A stretch of 35,339 nt of DNA. It comes from Setaria digitata (Eukaryota; Nematoda; Chromadorea; Rhabditida; Setariidae). The stretch lies in assembly GCA_003640385.1 (NCBI GenBank), contig RCAB01000590.1, positions 1 to 35,339 on the forward strand, given 5' to 3'. Made by a program: the position numbers and the translations under genes. Under the pieces are notes generated by a model that was given only the letters and a program-made list of their open reading frames with translations, had not been told where the DNA came from and ran no database searches. The first letter of the stretch is position 1, and the number at the start of each line of letters is the position of its first letter. Shown here piece by piece: positions 1 through 9,796 of the stretch.

Positions 1-135
1 TAAACTAATGCAATTGAGAGACAGATGTGAAGATATAATGAAACAACTGAATATTTGAATAATGAGTAAATCGTTTTCTTGCATTATTTTCTAAAAGAGA
101 TTAGATGAAATTGTGCAAAATGTTTAACTTCCAAG

Positions 136-202
136 CATGAAAGAAGAAAAACATATGACTATTACAAGTCGGTTAAGGAAGACATGAAATATTTGAGTCA
201 AA
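136..202 (+). other. possible isolated plus-strand exon, coiled-coil-like
   Basis: A weak 3' splice site (CTTCCAAG) at 128-135 is followed by 22 open codons rich in Lys, Glu and Tyr (including YDYYKSVKEDMKYLSQ) and a strong donor, A|GTAAGT, at 203. Just upstream, positions 2-58 are open in another frame and read KLMQLRDRCEDIMKQLNI then TGA. Either could be the tail of a plus-strand gene entering from the left, or a decayed fragment. The pieces cannot be joined in one frame inside the window, so this stays a guess. Nothing else was recognised in 1-281. Confidence 0.2.
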
Positions 203-281
203 GTAAGTTAATAAGAAGTTCTCCAATATGCATAGCCAATTCAAATAGTTATTGTGTGCTATTTTTTTAACTAAATATTTT

Positions 282-1794
282 TCATAACAAAATAGTGTCA
301 TTTTTTAAAACATTTTCATCACTATGAACTTCAACTTCACTCTTAGCTTCCTCAACTTCGTTCAATTTTGACTTGCCGTAATTCCCAGCAGCATTCTTCT
401 CCGCACAAACATAATGTTTCAGTGCAGAATAATCCTCTTCCTTCTCCGCAATTTCTTCATTTAATTTCGCAATACGAACTGACAACTGCAATGTACACTT
501 ATCTTTCAATTTTCATTACATATGACCAAATATGTATGCTTTTGTCTGTACTATACACTGAATTTAACTGAAAATAACGATTATTTGATAAAAAAAAAGA
601 ACTCATTAGAAGAAGGCCTAAAAAAACGATTTTACTGAATACTGTCATAACAGAAAATCACGAATTTAGTTAGTTAACCTCAAAATTTATTTTCAATTCC
701 CGTTCATTTTCGGCATACAGTCGCTCCGCTAATCGACGCCAGTAATTTGCACTAACTTCTGGCGATCTTAAATCTTCAGCTGTTAATTTTGGCGATTTGA
801 TACTGATTACTACATCTGTCTGTACTAAAGCCTGGAAAAGATAGATTAAATGAAACACTTAAATAAAGCACTCAAGTAAAATGAGCGATCTGAAATGGTT
901 GATGATCAAGAACTTTCTATGAAAAGCAAAAAGTTATCCTACAGTTATCTTTTTTATGAACAAAGAAACAGTCGCCCAGAACTCTCTGTTGACACAAATC
1001 TGAAATAGTACATTAATCACTAAGCAACAAACATCCTCAGCAGCCAAAAAACATGAAAAGTATTCGATAATGATAAATCCTTAACCTCTCCTACTATTTT
1101 ATAGAGCAAGATAACAAGCTTACAGATGTTAGCCCACTAGCAATAAGTAAACGAAATAAAAACCTCAGCAGTCTTTGGCGATTCATGTGCAATTTCCAAC
1201 TTTGGGACCTTCGTTTCATTCAACTTCTCTTCGACGTTTGCTGAATTCTTCTTCACATCCCGGTTTCGAATTTTTAGTTCAACTTCCTTTTTGTCATCCT
1301 CAATATTGAGCTTTTTTTTTTAAATTTATTTAAACCCAAACATTTTTCAATTAAATCAACAATGAGGCAACCAGAAAAAACCCAAGATTAGTGAGCTTGT
1401 TACTACATTAATCGCATTTCTAAGCATTTAAGACTGGGCTATCGACTTTTGATTTCTTTTTGAAGACCGTAGTTTTTTCTTTAGAAAAACTTCAGGGGAA
1501 TTAAAGCTTATGAACAAAACTTATACCAGATAAACCTTACAATCAGTAGATACTTTCATGACACGTGTAACAGCATCCCAGAGAACGGGTCAAAGCATAT
1601 AAATAAGCAAAGACTTTAACTTCCCATCTCTTAAAATCTATACATTATACATTCGGAATATAACAACCATTTAGTACTTATGTATTTACCTTAATGTTAG
1701 TTGCAGTTGTTTTTGAAGTTTTCAATTCTTCTACTTTTCGGGATGCATGTGCTGATAGATTCTGCACTTGGCAAAGTGTTCCACCCCTTGGCAT
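282..1794 (-). CDS. geminin-like coiled-coil protein A (probable geminin orthologue)
   Basis: Minus-strand gene with four phase-0 coding exons: 1794-1690, 1310-1164, 831-679 and 485-282 (stop), about 202 aa. The geminin family binds CDT1 and blocks re-licensing of origins; related members bind transcription and chromatin factors. The supporting feature is a Tyr-Trp followed by an Ala-Glu heptad segment (NYWRRLAERLYAENERELK), then LSVRIAKLNEEIAEKEED and an acidic tail. This matches the order in vertebrate geminin, where YWKEVAEK is followed by a leucine-spaced coiled coil and an acidic C-terminus. The N-terminus has RGGTLCQVQN, one residue off a canonical RxxLxxxxN destruction box, and the middle carries three Ser-Pro sites. 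The acceptor of exon 2 is unusually A-rich, so its start could be 1310 or 1298. A 3' splice site at 1832-1833 lies 37 nt before the ATG. Family assignment rests on pattern recognition, not on a search. Confidence 0.62.
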
Positions 1795-2682
1795 ATTTTC
1801 AAACGTCTACAAATCCTTCTGCTCCAAATTTCTACAAAATATTGAGTTAAAATCAAAATAACGCAAAGATATTTAAATACATGAGAGATGGAAGCATCAA
1901 AAACATTAAAATATTCTTAGATCCTAAATCCAGCTCTCTAAAACTTTAAAATAGTGCAGGCAATATTTGGGAAAAAAAAAACGCAAGACTCTCCATAAAA
2001 TAATCCAAATATATATTTGGAAGCCGTCTTAAAATAAATATAGCATAGCCTGAATCTAGGGATGGAAATGAAATTGGACGGTTTTTCTATTCCCCTTTTA
2101 ACAACATCTGACATAGAAATCTACGATTCCTAGCAAATCTCCTATTTGAGAGGAGAAACTGCAAATTATAAGTGAAGGAAAAAAAAAACACAACTCAAAG
2201 GTACGCAGATAGTGCAAAGAAATTAAAATCTCAAAGAAAAGAAATATGAGCCAAAAATTTTATTCAAAAGTTCATATGAAAGAACACGACAGATGCTTTA
2301 TCAGACAAAGAAGACACATAGCAAATACCGTTATAAAAGAAGATGAAAAAAGACTACAAATCTTGTAAACTAGTTAAAGTGATAGTAATTTTCTACCCAA
2401 AAACTATCTAAAAAGAAAAAGAAACGGGAACGCTCGAATTTGCCAAATTAGTAAACACAAACATCTAGTGACACCAACAAGAAACGAGGTTGGTGCTCCA
2501 AATCCTACCATATCTAATTACTACGTCGCCACATTTCAAATGATCTGTTTTCAGCAAATTAAAATAAGGGAAACACTATGACCCAGTTTAAAGAATATTT
2601 CCTTCTCAAGTAAATCAAGTATAATAGTAGCCTAACTACAGATTTGAATCTTGCTACGTGATTTCTTTAAAATTAAATAAAT
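1795..2682. other. spacer between the two geminin-like genes
   Basis: About 890 bases between the stop of copy B and the ATG of copy A. It is AT-rich with no convincing exon on either strand. The distance is long for a classical nematode operon, but both genes point the same way, so polycistronic transcription is not excluded. Confidence 0.4.
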
Positions 2683-3587
2683 TCAAGGCGATGATGACGA
2701 GGTAGATTTGGCGCATTTGCTTTCATTATCAAAGTACTGCGCTTCCTCCAATAATTCGGCATTACGATCATTTAATTCACTTAACCGGGTCATCGCAGTA
2801 TTTATCAAATTTTCCAGCTGAAAAAAGAAAAAAAAAAGACATAACTAAGACAAGAAATGGATTTCGTTCTGATATTCAAGAGATTTCATATTTTTATAAT
2901 TTCGAAATTACAACTTTTTCGAACACTTCTAATTTTACAAAAACATTTTATAGTACAGCCAAGGTATGAACAGTACGAAACAATCACAGCATAATCTAGG
3001 GAAAAGATTTCCACTAATCTACTTCAAACTGATGTCTGAAAAGAAGTTCCATAAATGAAATTTTATCTTACGTTAAGATTATCTTTTCGAATTTTGTCCA
3101 ATTCACTAGCTAATTTTCCAGCCGTTAAACGCCAAAATTCCATATTAGCATTTTCTGAATCATGGGCTTCAACTGAACATGGCACTGGACAAGGTATTGA
3201 AAGTTCCGTTTCTGTTGTTTCATGAACTACATTCTGAATTTCTTCCTAAAACAAAGTGTAGAGTAATATACTTAACGTTCAGCAAATAAGGTAATTTTGG
3301 GTCGATTTTGATGCTTCACACCTCTTGGTAGATAGAGAAATTGATAGTTTTCGAACGAAAATTATTAAAAAGACGTTGCTCGAAATGAAATTTGAATGTC
3401 TGATAAACTATCGCTACTGATAAGTATTCTACTGAAAATATGGCACAAATCAAAAAAGGACATCACTGAAATGGTGTTAACAGTTATGTTCTTGCATAAT
3501 TTACTGATTAACCTTTTCTTTGATTCGTTTCAATTGTTTTTTCAATAGCGTCGATGAAAGGTTCTCATCGCCCAATTGCTCATCCAT
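2683..3587 (-). CDS. geminin-like coiled-coil protein B (short tandem paralogue)
   Basis: Three phase-0 coding exons, 3587-3513, 3245-3072 and 2817-2683 (stop), give 127 aa. The protein starts MDEQLGDENLSST. It then has NANMEFWRLTAGKLASELDK, and continues LENLINTAMTRLSELNDRN and AELLEEAQYFD, a leucine/isoleucine heptad pattern like the geminin coiled coil (human geminin has KELAEVAEHVQYM at the matching place). The intron inside the coiled coil falls exactly 20 residues after the key Trp in both this gene and copy A, in phase 0, so I infer they are tandem duplicates. This copy has a shorter N-terminus and ends in a Ser run (STSSSSP) instead of a long acidic tail. A strong acceptor (TTTGTTGCAG, 3613-3604 on the minus strand) lies 16 nt upstream of the ATG. 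Confidence 0.6.
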
Positions 3588-3603
3588 ACCGTGGTAAACT
3601 AAT

Positions 3604-3613
3604 CTGCAACAAA
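3604..3613 (-). promoter_or_regulatory. 3' splice site before geminin-like B start (trans-splice or 5' UTR intron)
   Basis: TTTGTTGCAG on the minus strand sits just 16 nt before the predicted ATG at 3587. In nematodes this arrangement often marks a spliced-leader acceptor; a 5' UTR intron is the alternative. Confidence 0.45.
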
Positions 3614-5592
3614 TCATAAATTAATATGAAGCATTTGATTTCATACTGAATATATACAGTTGAATTTTGCACTAGAATGTTAAAAATAACTGATTTCTTG
3701 AATTTGCGTTAGAAAACATAATAGTTTTCCTCCGCTCATTCTTCCCATTGCTCATAGACAATTTCACTGGCTATAATTTTCCGTTGTGTACAAAAATTAA
3801 GTAGTTTCATCTGCAAATGCTGAAATGTTTAGTATTTCATTCTTTCCTCACCTTTTCCGATCTTTTTTCAACGTATGTATGCATGCAAAAAATTTAAAAA
3901 TTATGAATAGGTCGAACATATCATTCCATCCATTCAAGAACTGACCGCCTCATTCTTCTACTTTCCTTTCTTCACATCATCCAACTTTTGATCTTACAAT
4001 ATATTTGGATTTCAAAGTCATCATCTTTTTTTTTTATAAATCTGAGAAACACATGATACTCACTAGCTCTTAAACGAATAATATTCTCATCCATAATAAC
4101 TCCTGATCTTGCTAATTACGAAATTTACTTTGCATTGTTTATAAAAAGAGCAAAAATTACATTCACAATATCACTAACAAAAAATAATCCTTTCATTATC
4201 TATTCCATCATTTCCACGAAAACTTCTAACTTTTTAGATTTTGCTAGTGAAATAAGGTCAAAGGGAATGAGGAGTTAAGACATAATTTTCGATTAAAAAA
4301 GAATCAATTTTATTAAACAAATAAGGAGATAAAGAAAAAAAACAAGAGAATTCAACACTAAGCATCGATCAGTATTTATTAAAAAGCGTAATGCCACCCC
4401 ATGCCCTGACCTTTGACCTCACAACTCTACGAAAATAAAAAACACGAATCAACATCCGAAATGCCACCCAATTCATAATTCCCGCTTCTAGTTAAAACGC
4501 GGTAGTGGAAATTTAATTGTCGTTGCTTTTCAAATTTGCATCTCATCCTTCGGTTTCACTCTCCGGCTGAGCCCTCTAGCAAGCGAGCTTGGTATATTTT
4601 GCGCTAGTTAGTTTGAGGAGAGCTTCCCTTAAATATGTTCCTGGATTTGTTGAGAATTAACAGGAAGACTACTGACCATGACCAAAACTTGAGAAAGGCT
4701 TTTTCAAGTTAATAAGTTCTCAAATTAATCCGTTTGTTCCTTCTTCGCTTCTTTTATACAGTTCTTTTTACACTATATTTTACGCGGCTTATTTTCTTTT
4801 CAGAGTAATGTTCCGGCTTATTAGCATTCTTTTCTTGGTATGTTATTATAGTAAAACTAAAAATTTTTAAACTTCCTAAAGCTTTCATTGAGAGAATATT
4901 TCATATGAAAAATTCCCAACATCTGATATGATTACAGGTAACAATATCTGTTAACAGTCAAATGCTTCCATTCACAATCAAATTACCGTTAGAAAAACAA
5001 ATTTATCGAGGTAGCTTTCACAATTCATCACTAAATTTAATTCTGACAATCTAAGTCCTATTGCGAGTCTTAATACCAATTGTTTTTTCCCTCCTAAAGG
5101 AAAGAATATAAATATTCTTTTAATCATATGGAACTAATTCTAAATATCAACTAGTAAAATCTCCAATGAAGCATCCTGAATTATTATCAAAATTCCAAAA
5201 GTTTGGCCTTGTATACAACTTTTAACTGTGGGAGTAATTAGGTATTTCAGACTAAGTTAGTGCTCAGAATTCAATTCCAAACGCATCTACTTTGTCACAC
5301 CTGTTACTAGCCAATTGTCGGCTGAAGAAGATTAAAATGAAAGATCGAATATAATAATTGGAAATTAGAAGTCGAAAAAAAAGCAGAGGAGTGTAATATG
5401 TCCACATCATAATAAACATTTCACGATAACATCATTTCAGACAAAGTAGAGCTTACAAGGACAAAACCAACGAAACAACCGATCGGCAGTGATACTTTTG
5501 AAGTAATGTAAAATCAAATTCAGCAAAATGAATTAATATCAGCCTGCAAAGATTCCTCCATACACCATGCTGCTTGCTGAAATTTTTTAATC
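3614..5592. other. intergenic region upstream of geminin-like B
   Basis: Nearly 2 kb with no convincing exon or RNA gene. It is less AT-rich around 4380-4620, where a perfect DR1 motif and an ATTCCCGC motif occur. It should hold the promoter of geminin-like B and the 3' UTR of the BCS1 gene. Confidence 0.45.
4407..4419 (-). promoter_or_regulatory. perfect DR1 nuclear-receptor half-site repeat
   Basis: The plus strand reads TGACCTTTGACCT, so the minus strand is AGGTCA-A-AGGTCA. This is an exact direct repeat with one-base spacing, the classic site for HNF4/RXR/COUP-type receptors. Nematodes have many HNF4-derived receptors. It lies about 820 bp upstream of the geminin-like B start. A chance match is possible in a single window. 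Confidence 0.4.
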
Positions 5593-8500
5593 CTATTTAC
5601 AGTTCGCGATCAAAGCAATGTCATCAATAGCGGCCTGTGGATCTTTTTTACGTATTAATAAATATCCTTGTACTTGAGCTGGACTTATTTCCATATTCAA
5701 TCCCACTGCAACTTTTCGAAATCTCAAAGCCATTTCTTCCGTAATATCACTACCATAGAAATGTTTGAACATCTGCAAAAGTTGTGTTTCCGATTCTCAG
5801 TGAATCAAATAAATATGTTATCTTTCAGATGAACAACAATTTTTTTTTTCTGTAAATCAAATCAGGATATTTAATGAGTTAATGTAAAACTAAATAGGAT
5901 ATGTATACTTCACGATAAATCGAACTGTGGAGAAAAGTGGAACTCGTTCGCTACAAAGGCAATATTTATTTGTTCTAATGAAAGGATATTTATTATAGTA
6001 GCGATGCCGTAAAGTCCTCAAACCAAGACTTCGAAGAATTTTGAAATTTAAGAAAGCGTTGTTTCACGTCTCATACGAAGTTGATCTTCGAAGATTTTAT
6101 AAAACGGCACAGAAAATTACTTCAAAAAACATAGCTTCCGTGCAATAACCGAAATATTGTTTCACGTCGACACGACCCGGGCGTATCAGAGCTGGATCAA
6201 GCCGAGATACATGGTTGGTAGTCATGAAAAGTATCCGCTCATCTGCACTAGCAACACCATCAATTGCATTCAGTAGACCCGAAAATGTTACCCTGTAAAT
6301 TATAAATTTAAAAATGGCTTTTTCACCTTTTGACTTAAGTTTGCCATTCGACAATATTACCTCTGGTATTTCCTGAATTTGCTTAAACATTTTCTCGAAC
6401 CTAAGCCAAACGTCTTAATTTGTAAATAGTATTCCTTTCTCTTTCATTGAATTTTTCTAAAACACTGAACTTCCTGGTCAAGTTAAACAGTGATATATTT
6501 ACTGAAAAAATGACTAACCTTGTTAGACCTTCGTACGCTTTTGAACACTGAACTGGATCGTCACGGGAACCAAAAGCAGCATCCACATCTTCCAGTACCA
6601 CTATACTCTGTACTCAAGGCTTCAAATCAGCTTAATAGACGACTTACTCAAATATAAGTAACCGCTTTATAAAAACGCAAATTTTACTGCCTTGAATAAT
6701 TACTCACGTAAGGAGGCGCTGTATTCAAGAGATGATTTAAACGATCATCATCAAGGGTTCGTTCACTCAGTGACAACAAGCATACACTATAACCGAAGTA
6801 GCTAGCTAATGCAGCAATAAAACTACTTTTCCCAGATCCAGGTGGTCCATAAAATAAATAGCCGCGACGATATGGGATTCCACGTTCTGTGTACCTTTAA
6901 AAGAGCAACTATGATGGTTTAGGCTATTTGAGAAAACTGGCAACACAGAAAAGGTATTTCGAATGAAATTTTACTGAAAAATAGGAAGTACCATTTGGAA
7001 GAGGAACAAAATTCCTGGAAATCGTTCACTATTGAACTTGCAATACCATTATCTAATATAACGGAATTTAGAGGTCTTTTTCGCATTGGTGTACCGAAAC
7101 GACGCCACTCCGGTCCTACAGCTCGATAAACAACTAGACCAGTTTCAACCTGAAGAAATTCTATGAAGAGACAAGCTAATCCCATCCAGGAAGCAGATTC
7201 CATGGAAAAAAATTTTATCAGGGTTTTTTTAACGACTAAAAATCATCCCTAAAATAATGACGAAATATTAAATCTACTGTTGAATATTTCGTTAATCATT
7301 GATAAAATACAAACGACCCCGCAAGAAATTCGATTCGAAGGAGATGAAAGGAGAAATATTTAACGCAAAACAATAAAGCCTGAAGATTAAAAAAAAAGTA
7401 GATTAAAAATAAAATTTTACATGCTGCAGTGCTTCTGAAGTGGCTTCATCGAGCAAATTTGTTAGAAACCGTACATCGGTACCTGAATTTAGAAGAATTT
7501 AACATCATACCATTCATATAAAAAGTATAGCAATAATCCGAAACATAAAATGAAAACATGCCTAAAGTGGTTAAAGTGACTGTTTCAAAAGGTGTACGAT
7601 AGTTTCCTTTCTGTATAACTTGCTTTTGTCGTTGTCTTTCTACCTGAACAATATGGATGAGCGAAAAACAAACCTGTTATTTACTTGGCAGTAATTTCAA
7701 AAATAAGCTTGAAAATTTTCATACTAAACTTCATTGTTACCTGCACCCATCGGTAATTATACGTGAAATAATGCATTCCATGCCCTGGCAAATAAGTGAA
7801 GTTCGTTACAGTTCGTCCACTCTCTGCTTGACTAATCAATGTATTTACTGAGATTTGTCGTGTTTGTCGTGTGCTATTTTGATTGATGTAATTTAGCAAC
7901 CACGGATAAGCACTAAACATTATGAATTTTTAATATACCGACATAATGACATAAAAAAACTGAAAATCACAAGAATAATATGGTGCTGCAGTGAACAAAA
8001 ATGCACCGCTAGGCTCTATCTTTTCTATTTACACTTATTGATTTATAATAAAGGTAAAGTATTTACGGATCTTCGTTACTAATTTCCAATGATATCAGGA
8101 AGCGCTTTCTGAATAATGCATTTGAAATGACTAGAAATTTTCGAGCAATCGACAGGCACACTCCGAGACCTGCAAGTCCAGCACCAGCTCCAAAATACGG
8201 ATTTGTTGACAGGTGACTGTATATCTAAACATTTGAAGTAAAAAGGATTTGAAAAGAATAAAAGCACTAAATTTAAAGTCGAGAAAGTTCTACTAACAGC
8301 CAGAATGATCGCACCAATATAAACGGAAGCGCCTTACAAACCCGAAATTCCTGTAGTAAAATAATTCTTTACTGATATTGTGAGAATCAAAACTACTCAT
8401 AATCCATTACCCTTTGATATGATTTGCTTAACGAACCGATAAACTTCTAAGTCTACGGATAATAATAAAGTGATAATTTGCACAAATTCGACATGTATGC

Positions 8501-8635
8501 TATAGGATAAAGTACTTGTAATTGCAAGAAATGACTAATCAATGTCATATAAGTTAGAATATCATAAATTACCTTGTCAAAACGAGTTGGCTGAATTGAC
8601 TCAACCAGCAGTTCATTATCCAACGATTCCTTCAT
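5593..8635 (-). CDS. bcs-1: BCS1-type mitochondrial AAA chaperone (BCS1L homologue)
   Basis: Ten coding exons: 8635-8573, 8224-8067, 7912-7741, 7643-7562, 7482-7421, 7149-6992, 6894-6708, 6607-6519, 6292-6121 and 5772-5593. They give 440 aa, close to human BCS1L (419). BCS1 sits in the inner mitochondrial membrane and inserts the folded Rieske iron-sulfur protein into complex III. Visible features are a membrane segment in [16 protein letters not shown] near residues 27-50; the BCS1 N-domain with AYPWLLNYI and the SEWRTFG-like GPEWRRFG; Walker A GPPGSGKS at about 248-255; Walker [11 protein letters not shown] near 297-306; and FMTTN followed by [12 protein letters not shown] at 355-366. The C-terminal [11 protein letters not shown] is also typical. 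No key residue is missing. The intron 7561-7483 must use a GC donor to keep the conserved TTLGTDVRF. An acceptor (TTATTTTAG) ending at 8675 lies 39 nt before the ATG. The next gene on the right is divergent. Confidence 0.93.
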
Positions 8636-9060
8636 TTTAAATTTCTCGAAATATTACCAGCAGATCAGGCACAGCTAAAATAAGGAAAGCAATTCTGCGA
8701 CACGTATCCCACGTCCACTACAATTTTAAGCTATAATAATAGTAATCGTCCAGAGATAACGACACAAGTGATATGGTATCGATAAAATGATAGAAGCTGT
8801 AGCATTTTGTAAGCATGAAATGCCTGAAAATGGAGCATTTATAAGCTTCATAAAATCGGTAAGAAAGTTTTGGCTTTTTTTTTTTTTTTGAAATTTCATG
8901 CAAAACTATAGTTCTAAAATTCAAACAATTTCTACAATTCAATGATTCCATTGCCTACATTTGATAATGCTAGTAATGTGAAGAAATGAAAAAAAGCAAT
9001 AACAATTCGAAACTTCAAACAAAACAAACAAAAAATGCCGGAGCCGGAAAGAGCACAGAA

Positions 9061-9076
9061 TCCGGAAAATACCGGA
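9061..9076. repeat. short inverted repeat TCCGG-6-CCGGA
   Basis: TCCGGAAAATACCGGA has 5-base arms around a 6-base loop, next to another CCGGAGCCGG at 9038-9047. These are GC-rich islands in an AT-rich shared promoter region, so a dimeric factor site is plausible. Confidence 0.35.
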
Positions 9077-9343
9077 TATACCACAAATCAGCATCACTCA
9101 CAATATCTTCAATATGATAACAACATAATTTAACGATGGGCTATATGAAATTGCGGAATTATGATTTTATTCCTTTGTATTGGTGTGGTTGCTAGGTGTT
9201 ACTCCTTGATTTATTTACATTATTAATTAAGTAAACAAGGAACAAGCACTAAACAATAATGGAAGACAATAAGCAATGAATTTGCTACAACAAATAAGAA
9301 AATAATAATAATTCTTTGATTTTTTTAATTGTTACACATTATC

Positions 9344-9408
9344 ACTGAGACGTAAACACGTACACGTTACCACTGGAACGTGAGACGTACACGTTACCAT
9401 TGAAGTAT
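9344..9408 (+). repeat. imperfect direct repeat with ACGT cores
   Basis: TACACGTTACCACTG at 9361-9375 recurs as TACACGTTACCATTG at 9388-9402, each preceded by GACGTA-type sequence. The two copies are 27 bases apart and lie in the shared BCS1/CLIP promoter interval. Confidence 0.5.
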
Positions 9409-9702
9409 AACCTGCCAGGGAAATGACATTCCGTTTATTAAAGTTATAGTTAAGCCACGTTATCACGTTCAAAAGTACCATACTTTGTATTTAATAATCT
9501 TTTATGCACTAATCATACGTGAAGTTTTTTGTTTTTTAGTCTTGTACACTATTATTTTTGATCCATTATTCGTCGCTACAACTTTGTGAAATAATAAAAA
9601 AAACTTATTTAATTAACATATATACTATGAGAAAGAAAAAATCTCGAGGAACTTTGATTGGAAAAGAAATATTCTATAATTTCAAAACTTTAAAATTAAA
9701 AT

Positions 9703-9729
9703 TAGTTTTTTTCTTCTTTTTCTTTTTAG
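9703..9729 (+). promoter_or_regulatory. strong 3' splice site before CLIP start codon
   Basis: A pyrimidine tract ending CTTTTTCTTTTTAG at 9729 precedes the ATG at 9797 by 67 bases. It is either a spliced-leader trans-splice acceptor or the end of a 5' UTR intron. Confidence 0.5.
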
Positions 9730-9796
9730 TGTAGAAGGAATTATCTTTTGGTTGTAGACGGTGCTACAAAGCACGAAACAATCGCCGGCGAAGACG

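Larger units (their letters stand above)
8636..9796. other. divergent intergenic region between BCS1 and CLIP
   Basis: About 1.16 kb separates the two ATGs, so both promoters should lie here. Likely 3' splice sites before each ATG (8675 on minus, 9728-9729 on plus) shorten the true promoter interval to about 1.05 kb. It contains a T-run at 8877-8889, a CCGGA-rich stretch at 9037-9076 with a perfect-arm inverted repeat, and ACGT/CACGTT repeats at 9350-9405. No exon was recognised. Confidence 0.5.

Noticed and set aside
4540..4625. Less AT-rich segment considered as a tRNA or spliced-leader RNA gene
   Set aside because: No cloverleaf-compatible arms or TTCRANNC box, and the spliced-leader sequence typical of nematodes was not seen on either strand.
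8079..8267. Minus-strand frame reading [10 protein letters not shown]
   Set aside because: Shifted frame of BCS1 exon 2; the true frame gives [16 protein letters not shown].
282..8635. One operon of BCS1 and both geminin-like genes
   Set aside because: All three are on the minus strand, but spacing of about 2.0 kb and 0.9 kb exceeds the usual 100-500 bases of nematode operons; left open only for the two geminin-like genes.
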